DNA from: Streptomyces sp. NBC_01591
Lineage (GTDB): Bacteria; Actinomycetota; Actinomycetes; Streptomycetales; Streptomycetaceae
Direction: 5' to 3'
Length of the DNA stretch: 64,000 bases
Assembly (NCBI RefSeq): GCF_035918155.1
Contig: NZ_CP109327.1
Coordinates: 1,860,001 to 1,924,000, forward strand
Part shown: positions 8,093 to 15,720 of the stretch, piece after piece
Numbering within the stretch: position 1 is the stretch's first letter
Layout of the letters: each line of letters begins with the position of its first letter
Translations under genes and position numbers: made by a program
The notes under the pieces: generated by a model
Told to the model about the DNA's origin: nothing
What the model saw: the letters and a program-made list of their open reading frames with translations, nothing else
Database searches by the model: none

Positions 8093-9115
8093 ATGTCTTC
8101 CTGGCGTTCCTGGCATCGACCGTTAGTCCTCTTCGCCGCGGTGATGGCCGTCATGACGGTCGTCTCGGCCATCGGCCTCATAGCCGACGACCGGGTCCTG
8201 GCAGGCGCGGCAATATGGTTCAAACCGTTCAAGTTCGCGGTCTCGTTCGTCGTGTACGCACTCGCCCTCGCCTGGATGCTGACGCTGGTCACCCGTGGCC
8301 GACGGGTCGGCTGGTGGGCCGGGACCCTGGTCGCGCTGTCCAGCCTGGTCGAGATGGCGATCATCACCGGACAGGTGATCCGCGGGAAGCGGAGCCACTT
8401 CAACCACGCCACCCCGTTCGACGAGACGCTGTTCAGCGCGATGGCCGTCACCGTCGTCATCCTGTGGACCAGCACACTGGTCATCGCGATCCTGCTGCTG
8501 CGCGCCCGTATCGCCGACCGCGCCTCCGCCTGGGCGATCCGCTCCGGCGTACTGCTCGCCCTGGTGGGCGCCGGATTCGGTTTCCTGATGACTCAGCCGA
8601 CCCCCGAGCAGCGGGCGGCCGGGAACCTGGACACCGCCGATGTGATCGGCGCGCACTCCGTCGGCGTACCGGACGGCGGCCCGTCGATGCCGCTCACCGG
8701 CTGGTCCACGACCGGCGGCGATCTACGCATCCCGCACTTCATCGGAATGCACGCGCTCCAACTGCTGCCGCTCTTCCTGCTCGCGCTGATCTCCCTGGCC
8801 CCGCGCTTCCCGCGGCTGCGCGACCCGCGGGTCCGGCTGCGGCTGGTACTGGTGGCCTCCGGGGCGTACGCGGCGGTCGTCGCACTGGTCACCTGGCAGG
8901 CGCTGCGCGGCCGGCCGCTGATCCACCCGGACGGTGCGACGCTCGGTGCCGCCGCGCTGATCGTGGTCGCAAGCGCCGTCGGCGCGTTGGGGGCGCTGAG
9001 GCCGTCCCTTGTACGACAGCGAACAGGTCCGGGTTCCGACTCCGACTCCGACTCCGACTCCGAATCCGACTCCGACTCCGAATCCACTTCCGCCCAGAAG
9101 GAGTTCGCGTCATGA
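8093..9115 (+). CDS. Polytopic membrane protein with Ser-Asp/Glu repeat tail, MerR-linked; contains a TTA codon
   Basis: A 340-residue protein of unknown function with about seven membrane segments (roughly residues 11-30, 45-65, 77-95, 115-140, 148-165, 220-240, 255-310). A conserved-looking WFKPFKFAVSF segment lies near residue 42, and hydrophilic loops carry HSVGVPDGGPSMPLTGWST. The last 30 residues are a Ser-Asp/Ser-Glu repeat encoded by tandem hexanucleotides. Codon 11 (8123-8125) is TTA, rare in streptomycetes and read by the bldA tRNA, so translation may be developmentally limited. GAGGAG precedes the ATG. Its stop overlaps the next start by 4 bp (ATGA). I do not recognise a named family with confidence. 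Confidence 0.75.
   Translation: MSSWRSWHRPLVLFAAVMAVMTVVSAIGLIADDRVLAGAAIWFKPFKFAVSFVVYALALAWMLTLVTRGRRVGWWAGTLVALSSLVEMAIITGQVIRGKRSHFNHATPFDETLFSAMAVTVVILWTSTLVIAILLLRARIADRASAWAIRSGVLLALVGAGFGFLMTQPTPEQRAAGNLDTADVIGAHSVGVPDGGPSMPLTGWSTTGGDLRIPHFIGMHALQLLPLFLLALISLAPRFPRLRDPRVRLRLVLVASGAYAAVVALVTWQALRGRPLIHPDGATLGAAALIVVASAVGALGALRPSLVRQRTGPGSDSDSDSDSESDSDSESTSAQKEFAS
9035..9082 (+). repeat. Tandem hexanucleotide repeat (TCCGAM)8
   Basis: Eight consecutive six-base units, TCCGAC or TCCGAA, inside the 3' end of the membrane-protein gene. Each encodes Ser-Asp or Ser-Glu. Unit gain or loss would keep the frame and change tail length. Confidence 0.9.
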
Positions 9116-9582
9116 CCGGTGCGCTCTTCGAGATCTCGTTCTTCCTGGCAGCTCCGTTCTGGCTGCTCATGATCCTGGCGCCCAACTGGCGCCCCACGTC
9201 ACGCATCGCCGCCTCGCCGCTCACCGTCCTGCCGGTGCTGGCCCTCTACCTGATCATGGCCGTGCCCGTCTTTCCCGAGCTCTGGGACGCGGTGCGCAGC
9301 CCCGACATAGACACCTTCCGCGATCTGATGGCGCTGGCGAACGGGGCCGGGGCGATCTGGGCGCAGGTGATCGCCTGGGATCTGCTGCTGGGCCAGTGGA
9401 TGTTCCTGGAAGGGCGTCGGCTGGGGATCTCTCCGCTGGTGATGGGGCCGTTGCTGGTGCTGACGATCCTGCTGTCGCCGTTCGGGCTGCTGATCTTCCT
9501 CGCGCTGCGGGCGGTGCTGAAGCCGAGGACCCGGCCCGGGAATGCGGACCCGGACCGGGTCGGTGGTGCGACGCTGCGATAG
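9112..9582 (+). CDS. ABA4-like (DUF4281) membrane protein
   Basis: A 156-residue protein with four membrane segments. The pattern LFEISFFLAAPFWLLMILAP, then WAQVIAWDLLLGQWMF, then SPFGLLIFLALR matches the ABA4-like family. Plant ABA4 is needed for neoxanthin formation; bacterial members have no established function. It starts by ATGA overlap with the preceding membrane-protein gene, so the two are translationally coupled and probably act together under the divergent MerR regulator. It ends 9 bp before the convergent permease remnant. Confidence 0.75.
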   Translation: MTGALFEISFFLAAPFWLLMILAPNWRPTSRIAASPLTVLPVLALYLIMAVPVFPELWDAVRSPDIDTFRDLMALANGAGAIWAQVIAWDLLLGQWMFLEGRRLGISPLVMGPLLVLTILLSPFGLLIFLALRAVLKPRTRPGNADPDRVGGATLR

Positions 9583-9591
9583 GGGCGCCCG

Positions 9592-10143
9592 TCAGACGGA
9601 CTTCCGGTGCGAGCGGAACGTGCGGGTCGACAGCCCGACCGCCACCACCGCAAGGACCAGAAGGGCACCCCCGCGACTCAGCACCACACCCCGGCCCGGC
9701 TCCGCCGTCAGCGCCGAACGGCCTGCCATCATCGCCCAGTTGACCGGGTTGAAGTCGGCGACGTACCGCATCCAGGACGGCATCCGGATCGGGGCCGTGA
9801 AGGAGGAGGAGAGGAAGGTCAGCGGCAGCAGCAGAAAGGTGTCGATGCCGATGACCGACTCGCGCCGGCGGAACAGCATGCCCAGGGCGTTGGAGAGCGC
9901 GCCGAAGACCGTACCGAGCAGGACCGAGGCGACGACCAGGATCAGCAGGCCACCCGCGCCGCCCGGGTACGAGGCCCCGGCGGCCCGGCCGAGCAGCACG
10001 ATGATGACGGACTGCACGGCGGTGCTGATGCCGTTCTGCACGACGTTGGCGTTCATCAGAGCGTTGCGGCTGACCGGCGTCGCCAGGAAACGGTTGAGCG
10101 TGCCCCGCTCGATCTCCTCCAGGGTGCCCATCCCGGCCCACAT
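9592..10143 (-). pseudogene. 5'-truncated ABC-2 type (DrrB-like) transporter permease
   Basis: The last about 183 codons of an ABC-2 permease are intact: MGTLEEIERGTLNRFLATPV, the membrane segments after it, and the family hallmark FNPVNWAMMAGR near the end. Family members are usually 250-280 residues, so the first 70-100 residues (first membrane helices) are missing. Upstream of about 10170 the frame stays open only as antisense of the molybdoenzyme gene and shows no permease-like sequence. No partner ATPase is nearby. A remnant is the best reading. A short product from ATG 10143 is possible but would lack the expected first half. Confidence 0.75.
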
Positions 10144-10276
10144 GCTCGATCCGAGCGCCACGATGTATCGCGAATTCCCGGCCGCATGGAAGGATCTCGC
10201 GCACTGACCGTTTTGCACCGTTACAGCCTCCGGGGCGCCGCCGGAGAGCCGAGGTGCCGCCAGGGAGGCAGTCCGC

Positions 10277-11893
10277 GTGAAAGAAGCCGATGTGCAACGC
10301 CACGACACCTCCCCGGCCGAGGGGGCGGGCTGGGCCCGTACCGCCCTCGCCGCGCTCGGCGGACTGATCGCCGGGTTCTGCGCCCTGGCCGTGGCCACGC
10401 TGGTCTCGGCCCTCGTACGTCCCGAGGCAGGTCCCGTCACGGCCGTGGGCGGGGCGGTCATCGACCGCTCTCCCCCGGCCCTGAAGGACTTCGCCGTACG
10501 GCATTTCGGTACCGGCGACAAGCTGGTGCTGCAGCTGGGCATCGTGGCGCTGCTGGCGGTCTTCGCCATGGCGATCGGGGTGCTGGCGCTGCACCACCGG
10601 CGGACCGGATCTGCGGCCGTCCTGGTCTTCGGCGCGGTCGGGGCAGCGGCCGCCGTGGGGCGGCCGGAGGGCAGCCCGCCCGACGCGCTGCCGTCGGTGG
10701 TGGGTGCCGCGGTGGGCGCCGGGGTGCTCTTCCTCCTGGCCGGACGGCTCGCGACAGCTCCCCCTGCGCCGCGCACGGCCGACGGGGCGCAAGGCGCTTT
10801 CGACCGCCGCGGCTTCGTCATCACGGCGACCGTGGCGACGGCGGCCTCGGCCGGCGCGGGACTCCTGGGGCGGCGGCTCACCTCCTCCGTCCAGGCCGGG
10901 GCCACCGCCTCACGTCATGACCTGGTCCTGCCCGTACCCGATTCCGCCGCCCCGGCGATCCCGGCCGGTGCCGATCTGCGGATCCGGGGGCTGAGCCCCT
11001 TCATCACCCCGAACAAGGACTTCTACCGGGTGGACACGGCCTTGGTCGTGCCCCGTCTCGATGCGGGCGCCTGGCGGCTGAGGATCCATGGCGAGGGCGT
11101 CGCCCGGCCCGTCACGGTCGGCCTCCACGACCTGCTGCGCCGGGAGACCATCGAGCGGGACATCACGCTGGCCTGCGTCTCCAACGAGGTCGGCGGCCCG
11201 TACGTCGGCAATGCCAGGTGGATCGGCGTACGGCTGGCCGATCTGCTGCGCGAGGCCGGGGTGCGCCCGCCGTCGGCGGGCGGGCCCGCCGACCAGATCG
11301 TGGCGCGATCCGTCGACGGCATGACGATCGGCACACCGGTAGAGGCCGTCATGGACGGGCGCGACGCGATGCTGACCTTCGGCATGAACGGCGAGCCACT
11401 GCCCTTCGCGCACGGCTTCCCGGTCCGGATGGTCGTACCCGGCCTGTACGGATACGTGTCGGCCTGCAAATGGGTCGAGGACATCGAGCTGACGACGTTC
11501 GACGCGTACGACGCCTACTGGGTCAGACGGAGCTGGGCCCAGCAGGCACCGGTCAAGACCGAGTCCCGCATCGACACCCCCCGCGCCTCGGCGTCCCCGC
11601 AGCCCGGCACCGTGCCGGTGGCCGGGGTCGCCTGGGCGCAGCACCGCGGCATCTCGCGGGTGGAGGTCCGGGTGGACGGCGGTCCGTGGCACCCGGCCCG
11701 GCTGGCGGCCGAGGACAGCCGGGACACCTGGCGCCAGTGGGTCTGGGAGTGGCCGGCCACGCCGGGCCGCCACACCCTCGAAGTCCGCGCGACGGACGGC
11801 ACCGGCGCCACCCAGACCGGGAAGCGGACCGGCACCCTGCCCGACGGCGCGACCGGCTGGCACTCGGTGGTGGTCGACGTCTCCGTACGCTGA
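10277..11893 (+). CDS. Membrane-anchored sulfite-oxidase-like molybdopterin enzyme
   Basis: A 538-residue protein. Residues about 20-165 contain four membrane helices, then a hydrophobic stretch after DRRGF (about 178-200) leads into the catalytic part. The Mo-pterin domain (about 215-420) has the conserved ligand cysteine in TLACVSNEVGG (Cys300) and FAHGFPVRMVVPGLYGY. An Ig-like Mo-oxidoreductase dimerisation domain (about 435-535) completes the fold. Streptomycetes often carry this membrane-fused form. It may oxidise sulfite or a similar oxyanion outside the membrane; the acceptor is unknown. GTG 10277 follows an AGGGAGG site. Confidence 0.88.
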   Translation: MKEADVQRHDTSPAEGAGWARTALAALGGLIAGFCALAVATLVSALVRPEAGPVTAVGGAVIDRSPPALKDFAVRHFGTGDKLVLQLGIVALLAVFAMAIGVLALHHRRTGSAAVLVFGAVGAAAAVGRPEGSPPDALPSVVGAAVGAGVLFLLAGRLATAPPAPRTADGAQGAFDRRGFVITATVATAASAGAGLLGRRLTSSVQAGATASRHDLVLPVPDSAAPAIPAGADLRIRGLSPFITPNKDFYRVDTALVVPRLDAGAWRLRIHGEGVARPVTVGLHDLLRRETIERDITLACVSNEVGGPYVGNARWIGVRLADLLREAGVRPPSAGGPADQIVARSVDGMTIGTPVEAVMDGRDAMLTFGMNGEPLPFAHGFPVRMVVPGLYGYVSACKWVEDIELTTFDAYDAYWVRRSWAQQAPVKTESRIDTPRASASPQPGTVPVAGVAWAQHRGISRVEVRVDGGPWHPARLAAEDSRDTWRQWVWEWPATPGRHTLEVRATDGTGATQTGKRTGTLPDGATGWHSVVVDVSVR

Positions 11894-12070
11894 CCGGATG
11901 AATCCTCCACGGAGCCTCACGTGGTCCCCGCGGAGCCTCGTGCGCTTCCCTCGGATTTTCGCGAGCCCTGAATATACATATAAGGGCGGTATAAGCGCAG
12001 AATGACATGGCAGGCCGTTTATCGCACAGAAGTGGCGAGTTGGTCTGCAGGAGCGAAGGAGACGAACCCC

Positions 12071-12514
12071 ATGTCAAACATCTCGCACACCGGCCGTGAC
12101 ATGGCCAGTCACCCCGATGTCTCCGAAATGCGCGATCGCTATGCCCGCATGCTCGGTGGCCGCGATGTGGCCCTGGTGGACGCACCGGTGTTCCTCGTCG
12201 GTCTCTACTGCGCCATCTCGCCGTGGGTGCTGCACTTCACGGCAAGTCAGCCCACACTCGCGACGCACAACCTGATCATGGGTGTCGCGATCGCCGCGCT
12301 GGGCCTCGGGTTCACCGTCATGCCGGAGCGCATGTACGGCCTGAGCTGGGCCATCTGCGCCATGGGGGCCTGGACGATCATCTCGACGTGGATCGTCGGC
12401 AGCAGCCCCGACCTCGGCGTCGTCCTCAACAACATCATCATCGGCGGTCTGACCGTGCTGCTGGGACTGGCCTGCGCCGTCGTGTCCATGAAGAGCGGCA
12501 CGCGCGCGGCCTGA
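12071..12514 (+). CDS. SPW-repeat membrane protein
   Basis: A 147-residue protein with a short hydrophilic N-terminus and four membrane helices. The SPWVLHF motif after the first helix marks the SPW-repeat family, often called vitamin K epoxide-reductase-like or simply unknown. The ATG at 12071 is preceded by GAAGGAG at 9 nt; an upstream ATG (12002) lacks a site. The 180 bp before it are AT-rich for this genome and probably hold its promoter. Its 3' end overlaps the run-on tail of the DUF917 gene by 77 bp. Confidence 0.85.
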   Translation: MSNISHTGRDMASHPDVSEMRDRYARMLGGRDVALVDAPVFLVGLYCAISPWVLHFTASQPTLATHNLIMGVAIAALGLGFTVMPERMYGLSWAICAMGAWTIISTWIVGSSPDLGVVLNNIIIGGLTVLLGLACAVVSMKSGTRAA

Positions 12515-13661
12515 GGAAGGGACCACTCGGCGAAAGGCAATGCCCGGCCGGTCCGCGTGGAGCGGACCGGCCGGGCGCCGGTGTGGTGCGGCCCGGGGGT
12601 CGGATCTCCCGGAACGGCGGATAGTCCACGCCGTAGCCGAAGTACCGCGGCCCGGCGAGCGCCAGGCCGCCCGGGGTGGTCCAGCGCGGGTCGCAGGGGG
12701 CCGCGAGGACGCTGACGCGCAGGCCTTCCGTGGTCACCGGGTCGCCGGTGTCGGTGTCCAGCACGCAGATGAGGTCGGGCGTGGTGGCGACCGTCTCGCC
12801 GTCGAGGGTGGCCAGCAGATGCTCGTTCTGGAAGCCGAGTTCGAGCACCCGGCCCGCGTCGTCACCAATGCCCTCGATCCGGGCGTTGCCCCGGGCGAAG
12901 CCGCCCTGGGTGCGGCGGCTGACGTCGATCACCTTGCCGGTCAGCAGATGGGTGCCGGAGAGCATGGTGCGGGCCGCGAGCACCGGGTCGGTGTGCGCGG
13001 CGCGCGCCTCGCGCACGGCGGCGCCGAGTCGCTCGGCGAGTGTCAGCGTGTCGGGGACGAGTCCGTCGACGAGCTGGTCGCCGCGCATCACGGTGTCGGC
13101 GCTGGAGATCTGGCAGCCGAGCTCCACGCAGACGGCCCGCGCGATGCGCTCGGCGGCGTGGTTGGAGACGGCGTCGACGATGATGCTGTTGCCCTTGTCG
13201 TCGGCGAGCGCCATCGGGGTGTTGGCCACTCCGATCAGACCGGGCAGCACCATCTGCGCCTCGGGAAAGGCGCGGCCCATGGCGTCGCCTTCGACCAGCG
13301 GCAGCCCCGCCTCGGCGGCGCAGGCGATGGGCAGCATGGAGTTGACGCCGCCCACCTCGATCGGCGCGATGTGGGTGGCGGCGCGGCCGATGTGCTTCTC
13401 CAGGGCGCGCAGGGCGGCCACTTCCTCGCCACCGGCGGGGACACGTTCCAGCAGCACCGTCGGCGCCCCCATCCCCGAGACGGGGACCACGGTCGCGTCG
13501 GCCGGCACCTCGTCGAAGGCGACGAGCCGGACCGGGCCGTACTTGCGGATGGCCTCGCGGGCCAGCAGCTTGCCGATGTACGGGTCGCCGCCCCCGCCGG
13601 TACCGAGGATGCCCGCGCCGCGCGCGATGTCGTCCAGGTTGTCGAGGTTGATCTCACGCAT
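12438..13661 (-). CDS. DUF917-family protein (hydantoinase/oxoprolinase-associated), with run-on C-terminus
   Basis: The first about 350 codons are a normal DUF917 protein: GAGILGTGGGGDPYIGKLLA near the start, GGVNSMLPIACAAEAGLPLVEGDAMGR in the middle and a DxxTGDPVT...GLRV C-terminal domain. The family normally occurs beside hydantoinase A/oxoprolinase genes in hydantoin or amide catabolism. ATG 13661 is chosen with GGAG 9 nt upstream. After VDYPPFREIR the frame has no stop. It runs through a strong hairpin at 12543-12575 and ends at 12438 inside the antisense of the SPW gene, giving a Pro/Arg-rich tail that looks spurious. A stop codon was probably lost near 12600. Confidence 0.75.
   Translation of the reverse strand: MREINLDNLDDIARGAGILGTGGGGDPYIGKLLAREAIRKYGPVRLVAFDEVPADATVVPVSGMGAPTVLLERVPAGGEEVAALRALEKHIGRAATHIAPIEVGGVNSMLPIACAAEAGLPLVEGDAMGRAFPEAQMVLPGLIGVANTPMALADDKGNSIIVDAVSNHAAERIARAVCVELGCQISSADTVMRGDQLVDGLVPDTLTLAERLGAAVREARAAHTDPVLAARTMLSGTHLLTGKVIDVSRRTQGGFARGNARIEGIGDDAGRVLELGFQNEHLLATLDGETVATTPDLICVLDTDTGDPVTTEGLRVSVLAAPCDPRWTTPGGLALAGPRYFGYGVDYPPFREIRPPGRTTPAPGRSAPRGPAGHCLSPSGPFLRPRACRSSWTRRRRPVPAARSDRR
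12543..12575. terminator. Hairpin between SPW-repeat gene and DUF917 gene
   Basis: A perfect 14-bp stem (12543-12556 and 12562-12575) with a 5-nt loop. It lies 29 bp beyond the SPW stop codon and where the DUF917 gene would be expected to end, so it probably served both. Confidence 0.8.
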
Positions 13662-13708
13662 GTGACGCTGCTCCATGGGTGTCGCGCGCCCCGGCCGGGG
13701 CGTGGCCG

Positions 13709-13777
13709 CACCGCCCGGTCGCCGTCGAGGAGCACGGCATCGGTATTGGTGGGCCCGACGTCCACTCCGAGGATCAC
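13709..13777 (-). pseudogene. Hydantoinase A/oxoprolinase, N-terminal remnant
   Basis: About 23 codons from GTG 13777 read VILGVDVG-TNTDAVLLDGD, the phosphate-binding start of the hydantoinase A/N-methylhydantoinase family (normally 500-700 residues). After this the homology stops, and within 50 bp the intact DUF917 gene starts in another frame. Its GTG overlaps the stop of the upstream DUF917 remnant (GTGA), with GGGAGG upstream, so the original translational coupling is preserved although nearly all of the gene is gone. Confidence 0.75.
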
Positions 13778-13948
13778 GGGGTGCCTCCCGGTGCCCGGCG
13801 TTCGCCCGCGGCGGCCGGAAGCCCGGCGAGGCCGAAGGCGGCCGGGCCCGCGAGCCGCAGGCCCTCGGGCGTGTACCAGGCGGGGTCGGAGGGGAGCGTG
13901 ACGAGGTGGACGCGCAGGCCGTAGCGGACCTCCTCGACCGGGACGGCC
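13774..13948 (-). pseudogene. Second DUF917 protein, C-terminal remnant
   Basis: The frame ending at 13774 reads VEEVRYGLRVHLVTLPSDPAWYTPEGLRLAGPAAFG near its end. This parallels the intact neighbour's C-terminal segment TTEGLRVSVLAAPCDPRWTTPGGLALAGPRYFG. Only about 55 codons show this similarity; upstream sequence is unrelated and instead encodes a PucR fragment on the other strand. It is the tail of a DUF917 paralogue that once preceded the hydantoinase gene in the same operon. Confidence 0.7.
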
Positions 13949-14077
13949 GCCGACCTGAACGAGCCGGACGTCCGCCTCGCCCTCCAACTGGCCTGCCGCG
14001 CGGGCCTGTCCGCTGCCCCGAACGATCCGGCCGCACCACGCACGCCCCCTCCCCCGCCCCCGGTGAACCGGCCCTGA
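13937..14077 (+). pseudogene. PucR-family regulator, C-terminal remnant
   Basis: A plus-strand frame ending at TGA 14075-14077 encodes TGTAADLNEPDVRLALQLACRAG. This is the usual C-terminal signature of PucR-type regulators, which follows their helix-turn-helix (compare L.GRDL.DPDVR.ALQLALRA). The helix-turn-helix and all upstream parts are missing, and a stop lies in frame at 13922. The amidase start is 9 bp downstream with its own GAGGAG, suggesting an original pucR-amidase operon for purine/urea-type nitrogen catabolism. Confidence 0.6.
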
Positions 14078-14086
14078 GGAGCGACC

Positions 14087-15388
14087 ATGCCGCGGACAAC
14101 GTCCCTCATCCTCACCCGCGTCCGGGCCGCTCACGCCCGTATCGAAGCGGCCGGGCGCCCCGAACTCTGGATCGGTCTACGGCCCCGGCACGAGGTGGAA
14201 GCGGAGGCCGAGCAGCTCGAAGCCCGCCTGGCCGCAGGCGAGCTCCTCCCCCTCGCGGGCCGCCTGCTGGCCGTCAAGGGCAACATCGACGTGGCCGGCC
14301 TCCCCACCACCGCGGGCTGCCCCTCGTACGCGTACGAGCCGGGCTGCGACGCCCCGGCGGTGGCCCGGCTACGGGCCGCCGGAGCCGTGGTTCTCGGCAC
14401 AACCAATCTGGACCAGTTCGCCACGGGCCTGACCGGCACCCGTTCCCCGTACGGCGCGGTGGCCGCCGCACACGATCCGGACCGGGTCGGCGGCGGCTCC
14501 AGCTCCGGTTCGGCGGTCGCCGTGGCCCTGGGCATCGTGGATCTCGCGCTGGGCACCGACACCGCGGGCTCCGGCCGTGTCCCCGCCGCGTTCAACGGCG
14601 TCTTCGGCCTGAAGCCGACCCGCGGTCTCGTCCCGACGGACGGGGTGGTCCCCGCCTGCGCGAGCCTGGACTGCGTCACCGTTTTCGCCCGTACGCTCCC
14701 CGAGGCCGAACAGGCGATGGCCCTGATGGCCGACCCGGCCCCTCGGCCCAACCGCTCCCGTGTTCCGGGCCCTTGGCGCATCGCGGTCCCGTCCACCACG
14801 CAACTCGGCGAACTCGACCCGGGCTGGGCGGCGGCGTACGAGTCGACGGCCACCCGGCTCCGCGCAGCGGGCGCGCTGCTCCGGCCGATCGACCTGACGC
14901 CGTTCACCGAGGCCGGTGCGATGCTGTACGGCGGTGCGTTCGTCGCCGAGCGCTACACCGCGGTCGGCGCGTTCATCGACAACGCGCCCACCGCGCCCGG
15001 CCTCGACCCCACGGTGGCCCGGATCATCACCGAGGCCCGCGACATCCCGGCGCACCAACTCTTCGCCGATCAGACCCGGCTGGCCGGCCTCCGTACCGCC
15101 GCGACGGCCGCACTCGGCGACGCGGACGCCCTCCTGCTGCCCACTACGCCGGGGCACCCCACGCTCGCCGAGGTCGCCGCGGACCCGCTGGGCGCCAATG
15201 CCCGCCTCGGCCGGTTCACCGACTCCACCAACCTGCTCGACCAGTGCGCGGTGGCGGCCCCCGCCGGTGAGGTGGACGGCCTGCCGTTCGGCGTGATGCT
15301 GATCGGCCCGGCACACACCGACGAACGGCCGGCCCGGATCGCGGCTCTGCTGGGCCAGGTCCCGGCCACTGATCCCCGAAGCGGTTGA
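14087..15388 (+). CDS. Amidase-signature enzyme, allophanate hydrolase (AtzF)-like
   Basis: A 433-residue amidase. The Ser-cisSer-Lys triad is visible: Lys in LLAVKGNID, Ser in GGGSSSGSAVAVALG and the nucleophile Ser in LGTDTAGSGRVPAAFNG. The sequence LPTTAGCPSYAYEP and the lack of a bulky insertion resemble allophanate hydrolase, which splits allophanate to ammonia and CO2 in urea/biuret degradation. The extra C-terminal domain found in long AtzF proteins (about 130 residues) is absent. The flanking PucR, DUF917 and hydantoinase remnants agree with a nitrogen-salvage role. A related amide could equally be the substrate. Confidence 0.8.
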   Translation: MPRTTSLILTRVRAAHARIEAAGRPELWIGLRPRHEVEAEAEQLEARLAAGELLPLAGRLLAVKGNIDVAGLPTTAGCPSYAYEPGCDAPAVARLRAAGAVVLGTTNLDQFATGLTGTRSPYGAVAAAHDPDRVGGGSSSGSAVAVALGIVDLALGTDTAGSGRVPAAFNGVFGLKPTRGLVPTDGVVPACASLDCVTVFARTLPEAEQAMALMADPAPRPNRSRVPGPWRIAVPSTTQLGELDPGWAAAYESTATRLRAAGALLRPIDLTPFTEAGAMLYGGAFVAERYTAVGAFIDNAPTAPGLDPTVARIITEARDIPAHQLFADQTRLAGLRTAATAALGDADALLLPTTPGHPTLAEVAADPLGANARLGRFTDSTNLLDQCAVAAPAGEVDGLPFGVMLIGPAHTDERPARIAALLGQVPATDPRSG

Positions 15389-15552
15389 CTGGTCACCAAC
15401 ACACCTGTTCCCCTGGGCAGATGCGCCCTCAGCTGCGGCTGGTCACCCGTGACCACATCGACTTCGGTCGAGTGTGGTCCGCCTCGTGTTGCCGCTGACC
15501 GTTCCCACGTCAGCGCTTCCCACGACCGGTTTCCACTTCTCCGCAGCACGAG

Positions 15553-15720
15553 ATGAGGCTTCGCCATGCCCGTCGAGTGGACTACTACGACCTGGGCGTA
15601 GAAATCCTGTCGGCCCGCGGCTACGACCTCCTGGACGACGCGATCGACTTCGGCCGGCACGTCATCCCGATAGTCCGCGAGGAAGTAGCCAAACGAGACG
15701 CGGCCAACCCGGCCGCGTAA
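15553..15720 (+). pseudogene. Flavin-dependent (LLM/SsuD-type) monooxygenase, C-terminal remnant
   Basis: An open frame of 55 codons encodes VDYYDLGVEILSARGYDLLD, then AIDFGRHVIPIVREEVA. This is the typical C-terminal end of FMNH2-dependent alkanesulfonate-monooxygenase-like proteins (about 350-390 residues). Upstream sequence in the same frame is Pro/Arg-rich and unlike the family, and an in-frame TGA lies at 15496. It is most simply the stub of a deleted gene. The 165 bp between the amidase stop and this fragment hold nothing else I can recognise. Confidence 0.6.

Noticed and set aside
9592..10905. A full-length 437-residue minus-strand protein containing the ABC-2 permease end
   Set aside because: Everything above about 10170 is antisense to the molybdoenzyme gene and not permease-like, so only the 3' part is treated as a remnant.
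13235..14134. A 299-codon minus-strand frame carrying the hydantoinase start
   Set aside because: Only about 23 codons resemble hydantoinase; the rest is out-of-frame reading of the intact DUF917 gene.
15389..15552. A small RNA or tRNA-like structure after the amidase gene
   Set aside because: Short inverted repeats such as GGTCACC/CGTGACC are present, but no cloverleaf or T-loop sequence is seen.
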